Shown piece by piece: positions 17,755 through 28,057 of a stretch of DNA of 64,000 nucleotides. A program made the position numbers and the translations under genes. The DNA is from Polynucleobacter sp. UB-Tiil-W10 (GTDB lineage: Bacteria; Pseudomonadota; Gammaproteobacteria; Burkholderiales; Burkholderiaceae). The notes under the pieces were generated by a model that saw only the letters and a program-made list of their open reading frames with translations, did no database searches and had not been told where the DNA came from. How positions within the stretch are numbered: position 1 is the stretch's first letter; each line of letters opens with the position of its first letter. The stretch is from contig NZ_JACVPZ010000001.1 in the NCBI RefSeq assembly GCF_018881605.1, positions 1,973,845-2,037,844 of the forward strand. The letters are read 5' to 3'.

Positions 17755-19575
17755 TCAATGGAAGACGAGATTGCGACGGTATTCATCAAGAGTTAAACGT
17801 CCGTCTCTCATCATTTCTCGACCGATTTCCTGGATATTACGGAATCCGTCTTGGGCGGCAATCTTCTCCAAGTCAGTTGCAGCGGCATTATCAATAATGG
17901 CGGCACGAAGCTTGTCACTAATTTTCAAAACTTCATATATTCCCTGACGCCCTTTGTAACCGGTGTTATTGCACTTATCGCAACCTTTGCCATGGTAAAG
18001 CTTGATGGAAACTGCTTCTTCTGGGCTAAAACCAATATCCAACAAACTCGCTTGATGGTCTCCAGAATGCTCTTCTTTGCAATGCGTACAAATCTTTCTG
18101 GCTAAGCGTTGTGCAATCACTAATGTCAGCGCAGCGCCAATTAAGTATCCTGGAATTCCCATATTCACTAAACGCACGATCGTGCTGATAGCATCATTTG
18201 CATGCAGGGTTGAGAGTACCAAGTGACCAGTCAGTGAAGCTTTAATGGAGATATCAGCAGTATCTTTATCGCGAATCTCTCCCACCAATATCACCTCAGG
18301 ATCCTGACGCAAAAATGATCGTAAAGCTTGCGAGAACGTCAATCCAATGTCATCCCGAATCTGCACTTGCCCAATGCCCTCTACAGTAAATTCCACTGGG
18401 TCTTCAGCAGTCAAAATGTTGATATCGGGCTTATTAAGTCGACGTAAAGCACCATAGAGGGTAGTAGATTTACCTGAACCCGTAGGGCCGGTAACCAAGA
18501 CCATCCCTTGCGAGGCATCAACTGCAGAAATCACATCTTGATATTCTTTTTCTGGAAAGCCTAGTCTATCCAGATCAAATGAAACGCCCTCTCGATCTAA
18601 GATACGCATCACTATGCGCTCTCCAAATACTGTTGGGAGCACTGAGACACGCAGGTCAATATCGCGATTACTTGGTAAGGAGGTTACGATTGCGCCATCT
18701 TGCGGCAAGCGACGCTCGGAAATATCCAAGGAAGCCATAATTTTAATGCGGGTGGTGATGGCTGAATAATTGGTGAACAAAAAATCTTTGTATTGCACCA
18801 TCTCTTGAAGCACACCGTCAATTCGATTTCGTAAAGTAGCGCGATCCTTATACAGCTCAATATGAATATCGCTGGCGCCCTTATTCACGGCATCAAAAAT
18901 TAATGCATTAACAAATAAAATAATTTGTCCGCCCTGATCATCAGAGGCAACCGTCGGGGCAGCGGGTTTTGTTTTCGATGATGCAGTCACAGGCGCTGCA
19001 GGTTTTTCACCAAATAATAGGCTAGGCTTCTTTTTCGGTTTCAAGCCTTCATTTAGTTCAATCGCTGTCGAATTTTTACTGCCGCTAATGGGGGCGCTTA
19101 AACGAAAATCTACTGGATCTTTTGCGGGTATTTTAACTTTGACCGTTTGCAGCAATTGTTCCATTTCCAGAGGGGAAACAACTGTAGCAACAATCTTCTT
19201 GCCAGTAATTAACTTCGCACTAGAAATGCCTCTGAGCGCACTTGGCTCTGAGATAGCAACCTTGATTTCAGCATCACTCAGAGAAAACGGAATAATGCGA
19301 TTGTCTAAAACATAATTTCTTGGAATGACATCGACAAAATGCGATGCAATATCCTCAATAATCGGGTCAGGAGTCAAAGAGAGGTCTAAGTAATTAGAAA
19401 GACTTTCCTTAACCCCAATATCGCTTACAAAATTAGATTGGACCAGGACTTCATAAAGATTACGTCCGCTTTGACGACTCTCAGCTTCTGCTTGTTTGTA
19501 ATCTAGCGGGTTTACTAAGCCACGGTCTAATGTAAACCGGGCCATTTCTTGTGATAAATCTACCGTAGCCATCAT
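17755..19575 (-). CDS. pilB: Type IV pilus extension ATPase PilB (MshE-like)
   Basis: A 606-residue secretion ATPase that powers pilus extension. The N-terminal GspE-type domain (about 1-150) is joined by a Pro/Lys-rich linker (about 155-212) to the ATPase core. Walker A is GPTGSGKST (363-371), the Asp box and Walker B lie around DPEVILVGEIRD (425-436), and the zinc-binding tetracysteine is CTHC (496-499) plus CDKC (532-535). All catalytic elements are intact. The start codon follows the secretin stop by 2 bases; a second ATG one codon later is equally possible. The gene order secretin-ATPase-platform resembles mshL-E-G of MSHA loci, although PilT is also present here. Confidence 0.93.
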   Translation of the reverse strand: MMATVDLSQEMARFTLDRGLVNPLDYKQAEAESRQSGRNLYEVLVQSNFVSDIGVKESLSNYLDLSLTPDPIIEDIASHFVDVIPRNYVLDNRIIPFSLSDAEIKVAISEPSALRGISSAKLITGKKIVATVVSPLEMEQLLQTVKVKIPAKDPVDFRLSAPISGSKNSTAIELNEGLKPKKKPSLLFGEKPAAPVTASSKTKPAAPTVASDDQGGQIILFVNALIFDAVNKGASDIHIELYKDRATLRNRIDGVLQEMVQYKDFLFTNYSAITTRIKIMASLDISERRLPQDGAIVTSLPSNRDIDLRVSVLPTVFGERIVMRILDREGVSFDLDRLGFPEKEYQDVISAVDASQGMVLVTGPTGSGKSTTLYGALRRLNKPDINILTAEDPVEFTVEGIGQVQIRDDIGLTFSQALRSFLRQDPEVILVGEIRDKDTADISIKASLTGHLVLSTLHANDAISTIVRLVNMGIPGYLIGAALTLVIAQRLARKICTHCKEEHSGDHQASLLDIGFSPEEAVSIKLYHGKGCDKCNNTGYKGRQGIYEVLKISDKLRAAIIDNAAATDLEKIAAQDGFRNIQEIGREMMRDGRLTLDEYRRNLVFH

Positions 19576-19577
19576 CG

Positions 19578-21146
19578 CTAATTGAGAACCTTAGGCGCTA
19601 TGAAAACCAACAATTGGGTTTTGTTATCCACCTTCTTGTTGTATCTAAATAAAGCGCCCAAGTAAGGAATGTCTCCCAGCAGAGGAACCTTAATTGTTTT
19701 ATTTTCTTGGGTCTGATCATAGATACCACCAATCACTGCAATCGTGCCATCCTTGATCAGCAGCTTGCTTCTCACTTCTCTTTTGTTAATAGATGGCGGT
19801 GAAGTGGTGTAATTTGGCGAGTCCTTATTGACGATCATATTCAAATAAAGATTTCCGTCACCTACAACACTCGGAGTAACCGTCAATTTGAGGGCCGCAT
19901 CCTTAAACTCATAAGTAATCTGATTGGTACCAACTCCTGGAACAGGATATGGAATCTGCACACCGTCGATCACAACAGCCTCTTCGTTATCCATCGTAAA
20001 TACGTGTGGATTAGAAATAATCTTGAGAAGGTCTAACTGCTCCAAAGCAGTTAATTCAACTTTCAAGGCATTTGAAGTGGTTTGATACAAATAACCTAAA
20101 CCAAAGGGGTTAGCCAAGCCTGTTACTGGCTGATTAAATACAGAGCCAGTATCGGTACCCAATTGAATTGGGGTTGGGCCTAAATTAAGACCATTAGTAC
20201 CACCCACAGAACTTCGGCCTGCATTATTAGCGGAGCTATTTGTGTAAGCCCCTAAACGCACTCCAAGTTCACGCTGCCAATCATCCGTGGCTTCTACAAC
20301 AAAGGCCTCAATGAGAACCTCTTGGGTGCGTATATCCAACTTAGAGATGAGTTTTGCTGCCAACTCCATCTCACTCTTCGTGCCTTTAATGATGATCGAA
20401 TTAATACGCTCATCAGTCGTGATTTCAATGATTCCACCTGGTGGGCGGACAGCAATAGCGCCTCCCGGGGCAGTGCCGCCGAAGATGGCCTCTAACTGCG
20501 CCTTTACGCGAGCAGGCTTAGTGTAATACAAGCGGAATATCTCGGTGTACTGAGTGCTGACAATTCTTTTGGCTGCAATTTGCTTACTAACCTCTTCTAA
20601 GCGTTTGCGCTCAAATTCATCACGCGCCAAGACAGTTTCTGGCTTTTGAATGCGAATAATGCCCGCTTCACTATCTACGCTTTTTGATAGACCTTTGATA
20701 CGCAAAATATTGTCTAGTGCTTTATCCCACGGCACATTCGTAATTTTGACGGTCACGGTTCCTTCAACTTCATCGCCAACCAAAATATTGACGCCTGACA
20801 CCTGAGTCATCGCCTGTGCCAACTCACGAATATCAACATCAACAAAATTCAGGGTGACGTTAAAAGATTTCCACTTACCGTCTTCAGTTCTTTGTGACTC
20901 ATTAATAAAGTTACGGCGCTGTGAATCCAACTCTGCATTGGGCTTCTTATCGATCTTGGGGCCAATCTCTAAAGTCTTTTGAGTCTTAGGAGCAAGCTCA
21001 TTCATGATCTGCTCAGGATCTAAACCCATGTTTGCACGCATTTGTGCATTCGACGGGGGTGGCATAGAGCCATCCGACATACAAGCTGTCAAGCCTAGTT
21101 GCGCAAGAAGCGCCAAATAAGTCAGAGTAGTCTTAGGTGACATCAT
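19578..21146 (-). CDS. mshL: Type IV pilus outer-membrane secretin, MshL type, lipoprotein
   Basis: A 522-residue secretin forming the outer-membrane pore for the pilus. The N-terminal signal ends at a lipobox (GLTACMSDG), so it is a lipoprotein like MshL rather than a classical PilQ. A small STN/secretin N-terminal domain (about 100-175: NFVDVDIRELAQAMTQVSGVNI) and an N1-type domain with INSIIIKGTKSEMELAAKLISKLD come before the secretin core, which contains VPLLGDIPYLGALFRY and the closing LLVFIAPKVLN. No AMIN (peptidoglycan-binding) domains are seen. Its start overlaps the stop of the PilO-PilP fusion gene by 4 bp. Confidence 0.9.
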   Translation of the reverse strand: MMSPKTTLTYLALLAQLGLTACMSDGSMPPPSNAQMRANMGLDPEQIMNELAPKTQKTLEIGPKIDKKPNAELDSQRRNFINESQRTEDGKWKSFNVTLNFVDVDIRELAQAMTQVSGVNILVGDEVEGTVTVKITNVPWDKALDNILRIKGLSKSVDSEAGIIRIQKPETVLARDEFERKRLEEVSKQIAAKRIVSTQYTEIFRLYYTKPARVKAQLEAIFGGTAPGGAIAVRPPGGIIEITTDERINSIIIKGTKSEMELAAKLISKLDIRTQEVLIEAFVVEATDDWQRELGVRLGAYTNSSANNAGRSSVGGTNGLNLGPTPIQLGTDTGSVFNQPVTGLANPFGLGYLYQTTSNALKVELTALEQLDLLKIISNPHVFTMDNEEAVVIDGVQIPYPVPGVGTNQITYEFKDAALKLTVTPSVVGDGNLYLNMIVNKDSPNYTTSPPSINKREVRSKLLIKDGTIAVIGGIYDQTQENKTIKVPLLGDIPYLGALFRYNKKVDNKTQLLVFIAPKVLN

Positions 21147-22372
21147 CTTGCACCTCCTGACTTAGAGCTATCGGCTGGCGGATATTGCCCAGCTTGTGAC
21201 TGCAAATATAGACGGATCTTACCGTTGGGCTGGCGCAAAATAATTCCATCCGTATCAATGTCAACAATGACTCCACCCTGATTTCCCAAACGATCACCTA
21301 CTCTCACAACAAAACTCTCTCTAAAGTCAGTACGAATCATGGCTGCTTTCGTGGAAGTGGAAACTACCACACCCATAATTACATAGGATTGTGGATCAGC
21401 CATTAATAAAGGGGAGTAACGCGGATCACGGCCACCCTCGATCATCCCGCTAGAGGATTTTGAAAAAGGGTCACGGTCATTAACGCGCCCACCATCAGTT
21501 GATGGCGGATCGTTGACTATTTGCTCGTTTCTCAAAAGGCCTTGCCCATTGTCAGATTTCGTAGCCGCCGTGGCTTTATTGACTAATTGGCTTAAGGCTA
21601 AATCTAGAGCACGTTGAAATGCCGGCACATGAGCTACTTTGGTTTGTAACTTTTGCGGCAAGCGATAGGTGGAAAGTTGGGACTTTACCTGCACCAAACC
21701 ATGCGTATTGCCACTAACCAAAATAATTTGCTCTTTATCAATATTGACTGTCTTCTCAAATCCAGCCAGTAGTTTGCGATAACGCATGTAGCGGTTGTAA
21801 TTACCCGTGAGCTCTACCTTAAGTTTGATTTGATAAAACAAAGGGGTCGCATTAGCAGTAGCGTTGGGCGCAGCACCTGGAACTGCAGGTGCAACAGGCG
21901 GATTGGGGGCGCCAGGCGTTACTGGTTGTCCTGGTGGCGTAGTTCTCCCGCCAGCGTAAATAGCCTCTTCCCCATCAGTAGAGAGCGCGCTGATGACCAA
22001 ACCTTGTGAACTGGCCATTTGACTTAAGCGTTGATACATATCTTCTAACTCAGACTCGACGCTAAACAAGCGATTGAGTTCCAAATAATTCATTTCGGCT
22101 TGGAGCAATTCTTCTTGGGCGCGTTTATTGGCCACATCCAAATATTTAATCTTGGCTTCCATTTCTGGCATTGCTGCAATTTTTTGTGCAATCTGATCGC
22201 GCTCAGCTAAATAAGGCAAAAATACAAAAACAATATAGGCGACAAATAATAAGGCTGCTAATCCACCCCATAGCACCATCTTGGCTTGGGGACCCTTGAG
22301 GGAAGAATTCTTATTAAGCGCTCCTTTAAGAAGCGCACCTAGGTCGAGATTTTTAAGTTCAGAAAGGTTCAT
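21143..22372 (-). CDS. pilO: Fused PilO-PilP alignment-complex protein
   Basis: A 409-residue protein joining two alignment-complex subunits. From ATG 22372 there is a short cytoplasmic N-terminus, one transmembrane helix (about 33-54), a coiled coil, then the PilO-like ferredoxin-fold domain. That domain carries a Pro/Ala-rich insertion (about 144-176), and YQIKLKVELTGNYNRYMRY follows. After a long linker with DRDPF, the C-terminal 110 residues (YVIMGVVVSTSTKAAMIRTD, VRVGDRLGNQGGVIVDID) resemble the beta domain of PilP, which contacts the secretin. ATG 22372 follows the stop of the upstream gene by one base; the longest frame would overlap that gene by 47 bp. It links the inner-membrane ring to the secretin encoded next. 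Confidence 0.82.
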   Translation of the reverse strand: MNLSELKNLDLGALLKGALNKNSSLKGPQAKMVLWGGLAALLFVAYIVFVFLPYLAERDQIAQKIAAMPEMEAKIKYLDVANKRAQEELLQAEMNYLELNRLFSVESELEDMYQRLSQMASSQGLVISALSTDGEEAIYAGGRTTPPGQPVTPGAPNPPVAPAVPGAAPNATANATPLFYQIKLKVELTGNYNRYMRYRKLLAGFEKTVNIDKEQIILVSGNTHGLVQVKSQLSTYRLPQKLQTKVAHVPAFQRALDLALSQLVNKATAATKSDNGQGLLRNEQIVNDPPSTDGGRVNDRDPFSKSSSGMIEGGRDPRYSPLLMADPQSYVIMGVVVSTSTKAAMIRTDFRESFVVRVGDRLGNQGGVIVDIDTDGIILRQPNGKIRLYLQSQAGQYPPADSSKSGGAR

Positions 22373-22373
22373 T

Positions 22374-24068
22374 TTATGGACGTTGCGATGACGCCTTGGC
22401 TGAGTTTGCGGTTTGAGCATCGAGTTTCAAAACACATTTAATCTGAAACTGCTTATACCCACCCACTGCATTGCGGCCCCCACCTGCTGGAGTATTTTGC
22501 GGAGTAGTGTTGATAGCCATCGTGCTTAAGGATGCATGAGCAATCATCGGCAATCCCTGCAAACGATCTACCAGGTTAACGATCACCTGATCACTAACGG
22601 CATCACCCTTGATATTGAGGGTAGTTGGATTTTCAAATGTTAAGTCGGTAAACCAAACTCCACCAGGCACAACGCCATTAACCGCATTCAATAGCGCATA
22701 GGTACTTGCTTGATTTGACTTTATCTCACTACTAGCTTGGAGCATTTGGGTATAGCGCGACTTCTGAGCTGTTAGCTTAGTCAGAATGGCTTCTTTTAGC
22801 TTCACATCCTCTTCCAGACGAACCGCCTTTTGGAACTGAGGGTCAGCCGTGCCCGAAGAGAATAATTGATTGAGGAGCGTAAAGATAATAAAAAGAACCA
22901 AGGCTGCACCACTCGCCCTGATACCCATCTTTGAGAGAATCTTTTTCTTTTCAGCGCGTTTGACAGTATCTTTATTGGGTAATAAGTTAACGTTATTAAC
23001 ACCAGTTACATATTTGTAATACCCAAAAATATCCACTTTTCTGGTGGCTAAGCCAATGGCAGAACTAAAGACTGAGCTATTTTTCTCCGATCCCGTTTTG
23101 TCTTGCAGATTGGCTGGAATGACTAAATCGAGCATAGGGTTAAAAAGCTCTACGCGATAACCATCCAAACAGTTTCTCAGTTGAATCAATAGCTCAGCGG
23201 TATCCGGTATTGGAGAAACCAATAACACCTTTTCGATCAGGTTAGAGCCAACCTTCGTTTCGTAAGCGCGGAATGCTTGACGAATTTGACCTGAGAGACG
23301 GTCATATAAACGGTCACCTGCCTCACCAGGTGGCACGCCATTCTCAATGAGCGCCCTATCGGCTTCTGAGACATAAACATCATAAATAAATGGGGCATCG
23401 TCAGTGATGATCAGAACGTAGTTTTCGTGGGGACCACACTCGATCAAGGCCGTTGTTTTTTGCGAACGCAACTGTTGAGTTTTGAGCGCATTACGAATGG
23501 CAAAGCATCGGACGTCTACCACTACCGGGTTCAAGCCAGCTTTGGTGGCAATTTGAACATAATGATTTATCTCGGACAACTTGGAAGCAACGAACAATAG
23601 CTCCATTGTGTTTTCAGAAGCATTGCGACGAATCACTTGCCAAAAGATGGAATACTCTTCTAACTTCTCAGCCAGTTGAATAATATTGCTCCACAAACTA
23701 TCGTATTCAATCGCGCTTTCAATTTCTTCATCGCTCATCAACGGTAACGTAACCGTTCGAATGATTGCGCTAGTAATTGGAATTGAAATTGCAACGTTAG
23801 GCGCCTCTAACTTCGCACCAATAATCAATTCTTTTAACTTATTGACGTATAACTCTTGGTTTGTCTGAATATCCGATAAGCCAGCATGTTCACCAATATA
23901 TTTGGAGCCAATTTTTTCCAACATCCATTTGCCGTTATCTTCAGATAACTGCGCAACACGAATGTAATTTGGCGTAATGTCGACCCCAACGACGTCCTCC
24001 TGCTTGACGGAGTACTTACTCAGTAGATCAATAAAGTACCGTAACAGGGGTTGAAAAGGGTTATTCAT
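22374..24068 (-). CDS. pilM: Fused PilM-PilN alignment-complex protein
   Basis: A 564-residue protein. The first about 345 residues are an actin/FtsA-like PilM domain (VVGVDITPNYIRVAQLSE as the first phosphate loop, ALIECGPHENYVLIITDD later). A PilN unit then follows: the motif VNLLP (about 360-364), which in separate PilN proteins is the extreme N-terminal peptide that binds PilM, a transmembrane helix (about 381-401), a coiled coil and a ferredoxin-like periplasmic domain with VWFTDLTFENPTTLNIKGDA. So PilM and its binding peptide are in one chain. ATG 24068 is chosen over a start 7 codons upstream because it begins a family-like N-terminus. It is 56 bp after pilY1. Confidence 0.85.
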   Translation of the reverse strand: MNNPFQPLLRYFIDLLSKYSVKQEDVVGVDITPNYIRVAQLSEDNGKWMLEKIGSKYIGEHAGLSDIQTNQELYVNKLKELIIGAKLEAPNVAISIPITSAIIRTVTLPLMSDEEIESAIEYDSLWSNIIQLAEKLEEYSIFWQVIRRNASENTMELLFVASKLSEINHYVQIATKAGLNPVVVDVRCFAIRNALKTQQLRSQKTTALIECGPHENYVLIITDDAPFIYDVYVSEADRALIENGVPPGEAGDRLYDRLSGQIRQAFRAYETKVGSNLIEKVLLVSPIPDTAELLIQLRNCLDGYRVELFNPMLDLVIPANLQDKTGSEKNSSVFSSAIGLATRKVDIFGYYKYVTGVNNVNLLPNKDTVKRAEKKKILSKMGIRASGAALVLFIIFTLLNQLFSSGTADPQFQKAVRLEEDVKLKEAILTKLTAQKSRYTQMLQASSEIKSNQASTYALLNAVNGVVPGGVWFTDLTFENPTTLNIKGDAVSDQVIVNLVDRLQGLPMIAHASLSTMAINTTPQNTPAGGGRNAVGGYKQFQIKCVLKLDAQTANSAKASSQRP

Positions 24069-24124
24069 TCCGCAGCCAAAAATTCTCAAAATATATTAAA
24101 AGTATATATAAAACGTCATAGCGC

Positions 24125-27100
24125 TTAATATACCTTCTTTTCCCGCCAGGACTTATATTTCACGGGAGATTTCTGGTTGCCGCAGACCTGACAAACTAAG
24201 TTTGGCGAACCCGTTGTTGGGGTGGTTCCAGGCTTGACATTGCCAATGCCAACGTAGACATTTCCGCGCCCGTCCACAACCGGGGCAGTCGCCAGCCCAT
24301 TTCCAAGAGTCCCCGAATTACTACCAGCCTGACAACTGTCAGCAACCTCGATCAGGCGGCTCGTGCCATACAGAGGGCAAGCCAAATCCTCGGGTTGGTA
24401 AGCAACAAAATAGACCTTTCCATTAGAAACCGCTGCCCGCCCAATGACCTTCTGGTAGTCGGCTGCTGGGTTAACCCCCGTTTTAGCGTAAACATCAGCG
24501 TACCAGGAGTTATTGACTGAGCATTGCTGGGCATTCACATTAGTGAAAGTACTAACAGTCTGATTGGTTTGGGTCAATGAGGTAGCCGGAAAATCAGGAT
24601 CCATCACCCCAAAAATTCGGTTGTTGATAGTAGAAACTCGCCGTTGCAGCCTAATCTGGTCTCCAGAACCAAAATAGTTAAAGAGGCGATTGACAGAGGC
24701 GCCCAAAGCATTTGTCCCGGAAACAATCGTAGATCCGAGCTGGTTATAGGCGAGTCGATCATTGGCCAAGGTTGCTTGATCCAAAAAGGACTCATACAAG
24801 GTGAAGAGCCCACTATTGGCATCCGATAAGCTTTGCTTGCTTAGGTTGTATTTCCATAACTTACCCTGCAGATCGGTGAAATAAGCTAGGCCACCATAGT
24901 AATTGGCCATGGAAGTTCCGTCGCCAGTAACCACTGTTAAGTGGGCAGTAACGCCATTGGGAATATTCGAGCTGTTATCGCTAGCTACTGGAGTAACAGC
25001 CAAAACATGTCCACCAGTGGAGGTCACGACTGATGAGCCTGTAGCGCCGCAAGATGCAGTAGATTTTGAGGCGTCTGGTTCCAACTCTAAAACGTAAACA
25101 TAAGACCCGTATGAACTTGCGGAAGTAGTACCAGTGGAAGAAGCACCACCAGCAAAGCCGCCGCCAAAGGCAGCAACCCAACGCTGGGTTGTCGATCCTA
25201 CCGCATACGGCAGCAGCGTGATTACTGGTCTAGACCATGCGCCCCCCAGTTTTGAATAATCAAAGCTGGTACAGCTGGAGTTATAAGCAAAGGTCGATTT
25301 TTTGCCGCTGGCGTCCCAATAATTAATCACTTTATTAGCAGTGTCATTATTAATAGTGAACAAATGGGCTGGAGCATCTGGATTGGTGATGTCTAGGGCA
25401 TAGTAGCCATTTCCACCCCACCCCAGACCACCCATCAAGACTGTTTTCCAAACACCTTGCCCAGAAAAATAGACATCTTTGACAGTAATTGGTCCATCAA
25501 CGCTAAAAATACTATTGCTGGTACCCGAGCCCGCATTGAGGCCTTTGGTGCCAACCTCGTTTCTTAACATCGGAGTAACGGAGGGCGGAATAAAAGCCCA
25601 GCGCTCATTTAAATCAGTATCAAAAGCATGCAACATGCCATCGTTGGCACCGACATAGAGTTGTGATCTACGCGAAGAATTGTCACTGATAAACGATGGG
25701 TAATTATTTTGATAACGGTAATACGCCTCAGATTTACCAAACGTTGCTACATCTGAACTCCAAGGGGCATTAGGGACTCCGACCAGGACCATCTCCGAGT
25801 GGTAAGTGTCACCCAAAACAGAAGATCGAACTGCAGTAGTGGCAGAGTTATCTTCCCATGAAGCATTGAGACCCCTCGTAAAATTAATTAAGTCTTGAGT
25901 CGCTGTCGCGTTTGAAGTGGCTGGACAGTTGTACATTAAGCTCTCTAGCTTGGTACTGTTCGCAAGAGTGACATTGTTATAAGTGTTATCGAGCGGCAAT
26001 CCGGCCGACATACACAATGGGTCGTACCCTACTGTCCAGATAGATCTACCACCCCCAGAATATGCGTTATTACTAGCTGCTCTTAACAATAATTTTGACT
26101 GTGCTGAAGCCGATGGTGTACTTGAGGCAAGCGCCCCACTAGCATCCACGTCATAACGATTGATCTCGCCAATCCATTGCTTATCCTTTTGATACTTAAA
26201 CAATGCTTGATAGATAGCGCCATCACCAATCACAGGCGGCGCAAAAGTTTGCCAAACATCTTGACGAGTGCTGCTTCCTGCAGGAAGAGAAGCTGTCTTA
26301 GTAGGCAATGTTGGTGCAACCGCTGATCCGCTAACACCTTTAAAACCAAAACCAAAGGCAATGGTTGGATAATTTGGATCATAGCCTAGCGAATAAACAC
26401 CGGCACCTACTGTAGTCAGCGCATTGGTAACCTCTGCTTTCGATGCGCCGGCGCCATAATAGATATAAAAGATAGCGGATTCATTGCAAAGAAGATCGCC
26501 AAATTGGAAAGTGAATGAAGCGCCTAAGTTAGTAGTCTGATTATTGACCGTTCCTCCAATACTTGCGTAGTCCATATGGGTGTTAGCCAATACTGGCAAC
26601 GGAGCAGCCTTGCAGGCAACAGATGGATCAGGCGTAATTGAATAGTGGGCGCCGCCGTTATCACAAGCATCAAAAACTTTAGGCGTATAGGTACTTGCAT
26701 AGGAAGCAGCAACACCCACCATATCCGTGTAGACAGTGGTTAGGTTATTGAGCATATCCCAGTCCATGATGCGGCGGTAACGCACATCGGTCAGCGTACC
26801 ACCAGATATATTCGTAATTGTGACGAGGGCTTGAAACAGATTGGGATTGGTTGGACCACTGGTAGGTCCGTAGATATGGGTTACTTCTAAGAGAGGTGTT
26901 TTAGTTGAATCAGCTGGATCACTAATCCACACAGTCGATTTAATACTGGTGGAGTCCACCACAAAACTTTTAACCGTGATGTTGCTAGAAATTCCGCCGG
27001 CATCTACAGAGGCATAGCCTGAAATCACTTTATTGCTTACGGGGATAACGCCACTAGCACCCCACCCCTCCCATTTACTGCCTGGCGAAGTTCCGTCATA

Positions 27101-27424
27101 CCAGCCGGCTGGGTAGTTAGTTCCTGTACCCGACAGCGGCTTACCCCCTCCCCATTTATAGGCAGTTCCTACAGAGCCTGGAGGGCTAGAATTTAAAGTA
27201 TTGGCGTTGTTTGCTACTGTTCCAGAACTCGTGGGTGTATTGAGGTGTCCAGCTGGATTAACCCCTAATGCAATAGTTTGACTAGCAGTAGTAGTGCTGT
27301 TGTGAATAATGCCAAACGCAGGAAAGCCTTGAGCATTTACAAGAGAGCTCAGAGACAGCACGCTGATTAAACAAATGTACGCAACCAATACTTTAGATTG
27401 AAGTTTTGAAAAAATGGTATTCAT
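24125..27424 (-). CDS. pilY1: PilY1-like pilus tip-associated protein
   Basis: A 1099-residue exported protein with a signal peptide (hydrophobic residues 11-27, cleavage near VNAQG). The C-terminal half is the PilY1/PilC beta-propeller: LYVGANDGMLHAFDTD opens it, and GGLGWGGNGYYALDITNPDAP, VAAFGGGFAGG and LAYFTDLQGKLWKYNLS mark blades. The N-terminal half is Ser/Thr/Gly-rich with several Cys and has no obvious von Willebrand A domain. PilY1 proteins sit at the pilus tip, control retraction and often act in adhesion. It directly follows the pilX-like gene (3-bp gap) and precedes pilMN, in one transcript with the minor pilins. Confidence 0.9.
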   Translation of the reverse strand: MNTIFSKLQSKVLVAYICLISVLSLSSLVNAQGFPAFGIIHNSTTTASQTIALGVNPAGHLNTPTSSGTVANNANTLNSSPPGSVGTAYKWGGGKPLSGTGTNYPAGWYDGTSPGSKWEGWGASGVIPVSNKVISGYASVDAGGISSNITVKSFVVDSTSIKSTVWISDPADSTKTPLLEVTHIYGPTSGPTNPNLFQALVTITNISGGTLTDVRYRRIMDWDMLNNLTTVYTDMVGVAASYASTYTPKVFDACDNGGAHYSITPDPSVACKAAPLPVLANTHMDYASIGGTVNNQTTNLGASFTFQFGDLLCNESAIFYIYYGAGASKAEVTNALTTVGAGVYSLGYDPNYPTIAFGFGFKGVSGSAVAPTLPTKTASLPAGSSTRQDVWQTFAPPVIGDGAIYQALFKYQKDKQWIGEINRYDVDASGALASSTPSASAQSKLLLRAASNNAYSGGGRSIWTVGYDPLCMSAGLPLDNTYNNVTLANSTKLESLMYNCPATSNATATQDLINFTRGLNASWEDNSATTAVRSSVLGDTYHSEMVLVGVPNAPWSSDVATFGKSEAYYRYQNNYPSFISDNSSRRSQLYVGANDGMLHAFDTDLNERWAFIPPSVTPMLRNEVGTKGLNAGSGTSNSIFSVDGPITVKDVYFSGQGVWKTVLMGGLGWGGNGYYALDITNPDAPAHLFTINNDTANKVINYWDASGKKSTFAYNSSCTSFDYSKLGGAWSRPVITLLPYAVGSTTQRWVAAFGGGFAGGASSTGTTSASSYGSYVYVLELEPDASKSTASCGATGSSVVTSTGGHVLAVTPVASDNSSNIPNGVTAHLTVVTGDGTSMANYYGGLAYFTDLQGKLWKYNLSKQSLSDANSGLFTLYESFLDQATLANDRLAYNQLGSTIVSGTNALGASVNRLFNYFGSGDQIRLQRRVSTINNRIFGVMDPDFPATSLTQTNQTVSTFTNVNAQQCSVNNSWYADVYAKTGVNPAADYQKVIGRAAVSNGKVYFVAYQPEDLACPLYGTSRLIEVADSCQAGSNSGTLGNGLATAPVVDGRGNVYVGIGNVKPGTTPTTGSPNLVCQVCGNQKSPVKYKSWREKKVY

Positions 27425-27427
27425 AAT

Positions 27428-28057
27428 TTACGGGGTGTATTGCACCACCGCCTCCAATGCTGACCGACTTGAGTTAGATTGCCAAAATTGAGTATTAATT
27501 GCGCCGCCAGTTAAGGGAACGTTGTAATTTCCTAAAGCGGTAATTTTGATGGTGTAGGTAAATGTGGAAGCCCCGTAGCCATTGCTGACCCCTACTTCTG
27601 TACCGACTCCCAATGAAGAGGTGCTTGCAAGTTTCTGAACAATGCAGGATGAATAGCTTGCTCTACCCGCCCTATCTTTAAATTTTGTACTTCTAGAATC
27701 TGCCTGCCCTTGCGGAATAGTATCTGCTAAGACAGTCTTGCCACTAAGAGGGGCGCCAGTAGCAGCTAAATCATAAGAAGCTCCTACACCATTCACCCAC
27801 GACTTTCCTGCAGAGGTAGAAAACCACTCAATCGCATTATCAAAACAAGTTTCGCCTGCTTCAATCGAAATCGGTTTATTGGCAACTGCAGATACCAAGT
27901 CTGATTGCATGGAAGCTAAATAAGAAATTCCCGCTCCCATCACCATCAATACCAACAGCAGAATGAGCGTTACTACCAGCGCAATGCCTGATTGCTCTGG
28001 CAATGGGCCCGAGTGTTTGGTTTGAGATGTTTTCACTTTAAGGTACCAAGGAGACAT
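27428..28057 (-). CDS. PilX-like minor pilin assembly protein
   Basis: A 209-residue protein with one N-terminal transmembrane stretch (SGIALVVTLILLLVLMVMGA) followed by an extracytoplasmic domain with two Cys. The pattern SGIALVVTLILL and the downstream Asn/Glu stretch match the PilX N-terminal domain family; PilX proteins lack the usual FTLxE but are pseudopilin-shaped and work with PilV, PilW and PilY1 in priming complexes. ATG 28057 is chosen because GAGGG lies a few bases upstream; this start overlaps the end of the pilW-like gene by 20 bp. Confidence 0.78.
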   Translation of the reverse strand: MSPWYLKVKTSQTKHSGPLPEQSGIALVVTLILLLVLMVMGAGISYLASMQSDLVSAVANKPISIEAGETCFDNAIEWFSTSAGKSWVNGVGASYDLAATGAPLSGKTVLADTIPQGQADSRSTKFKDRAGRASYSSCIVQKLASTSSLGVGTEVGVSNGYGASTFTYTIKITALGNYNVPLTGGAINTQFWQSNSSRSALEAVVQYTP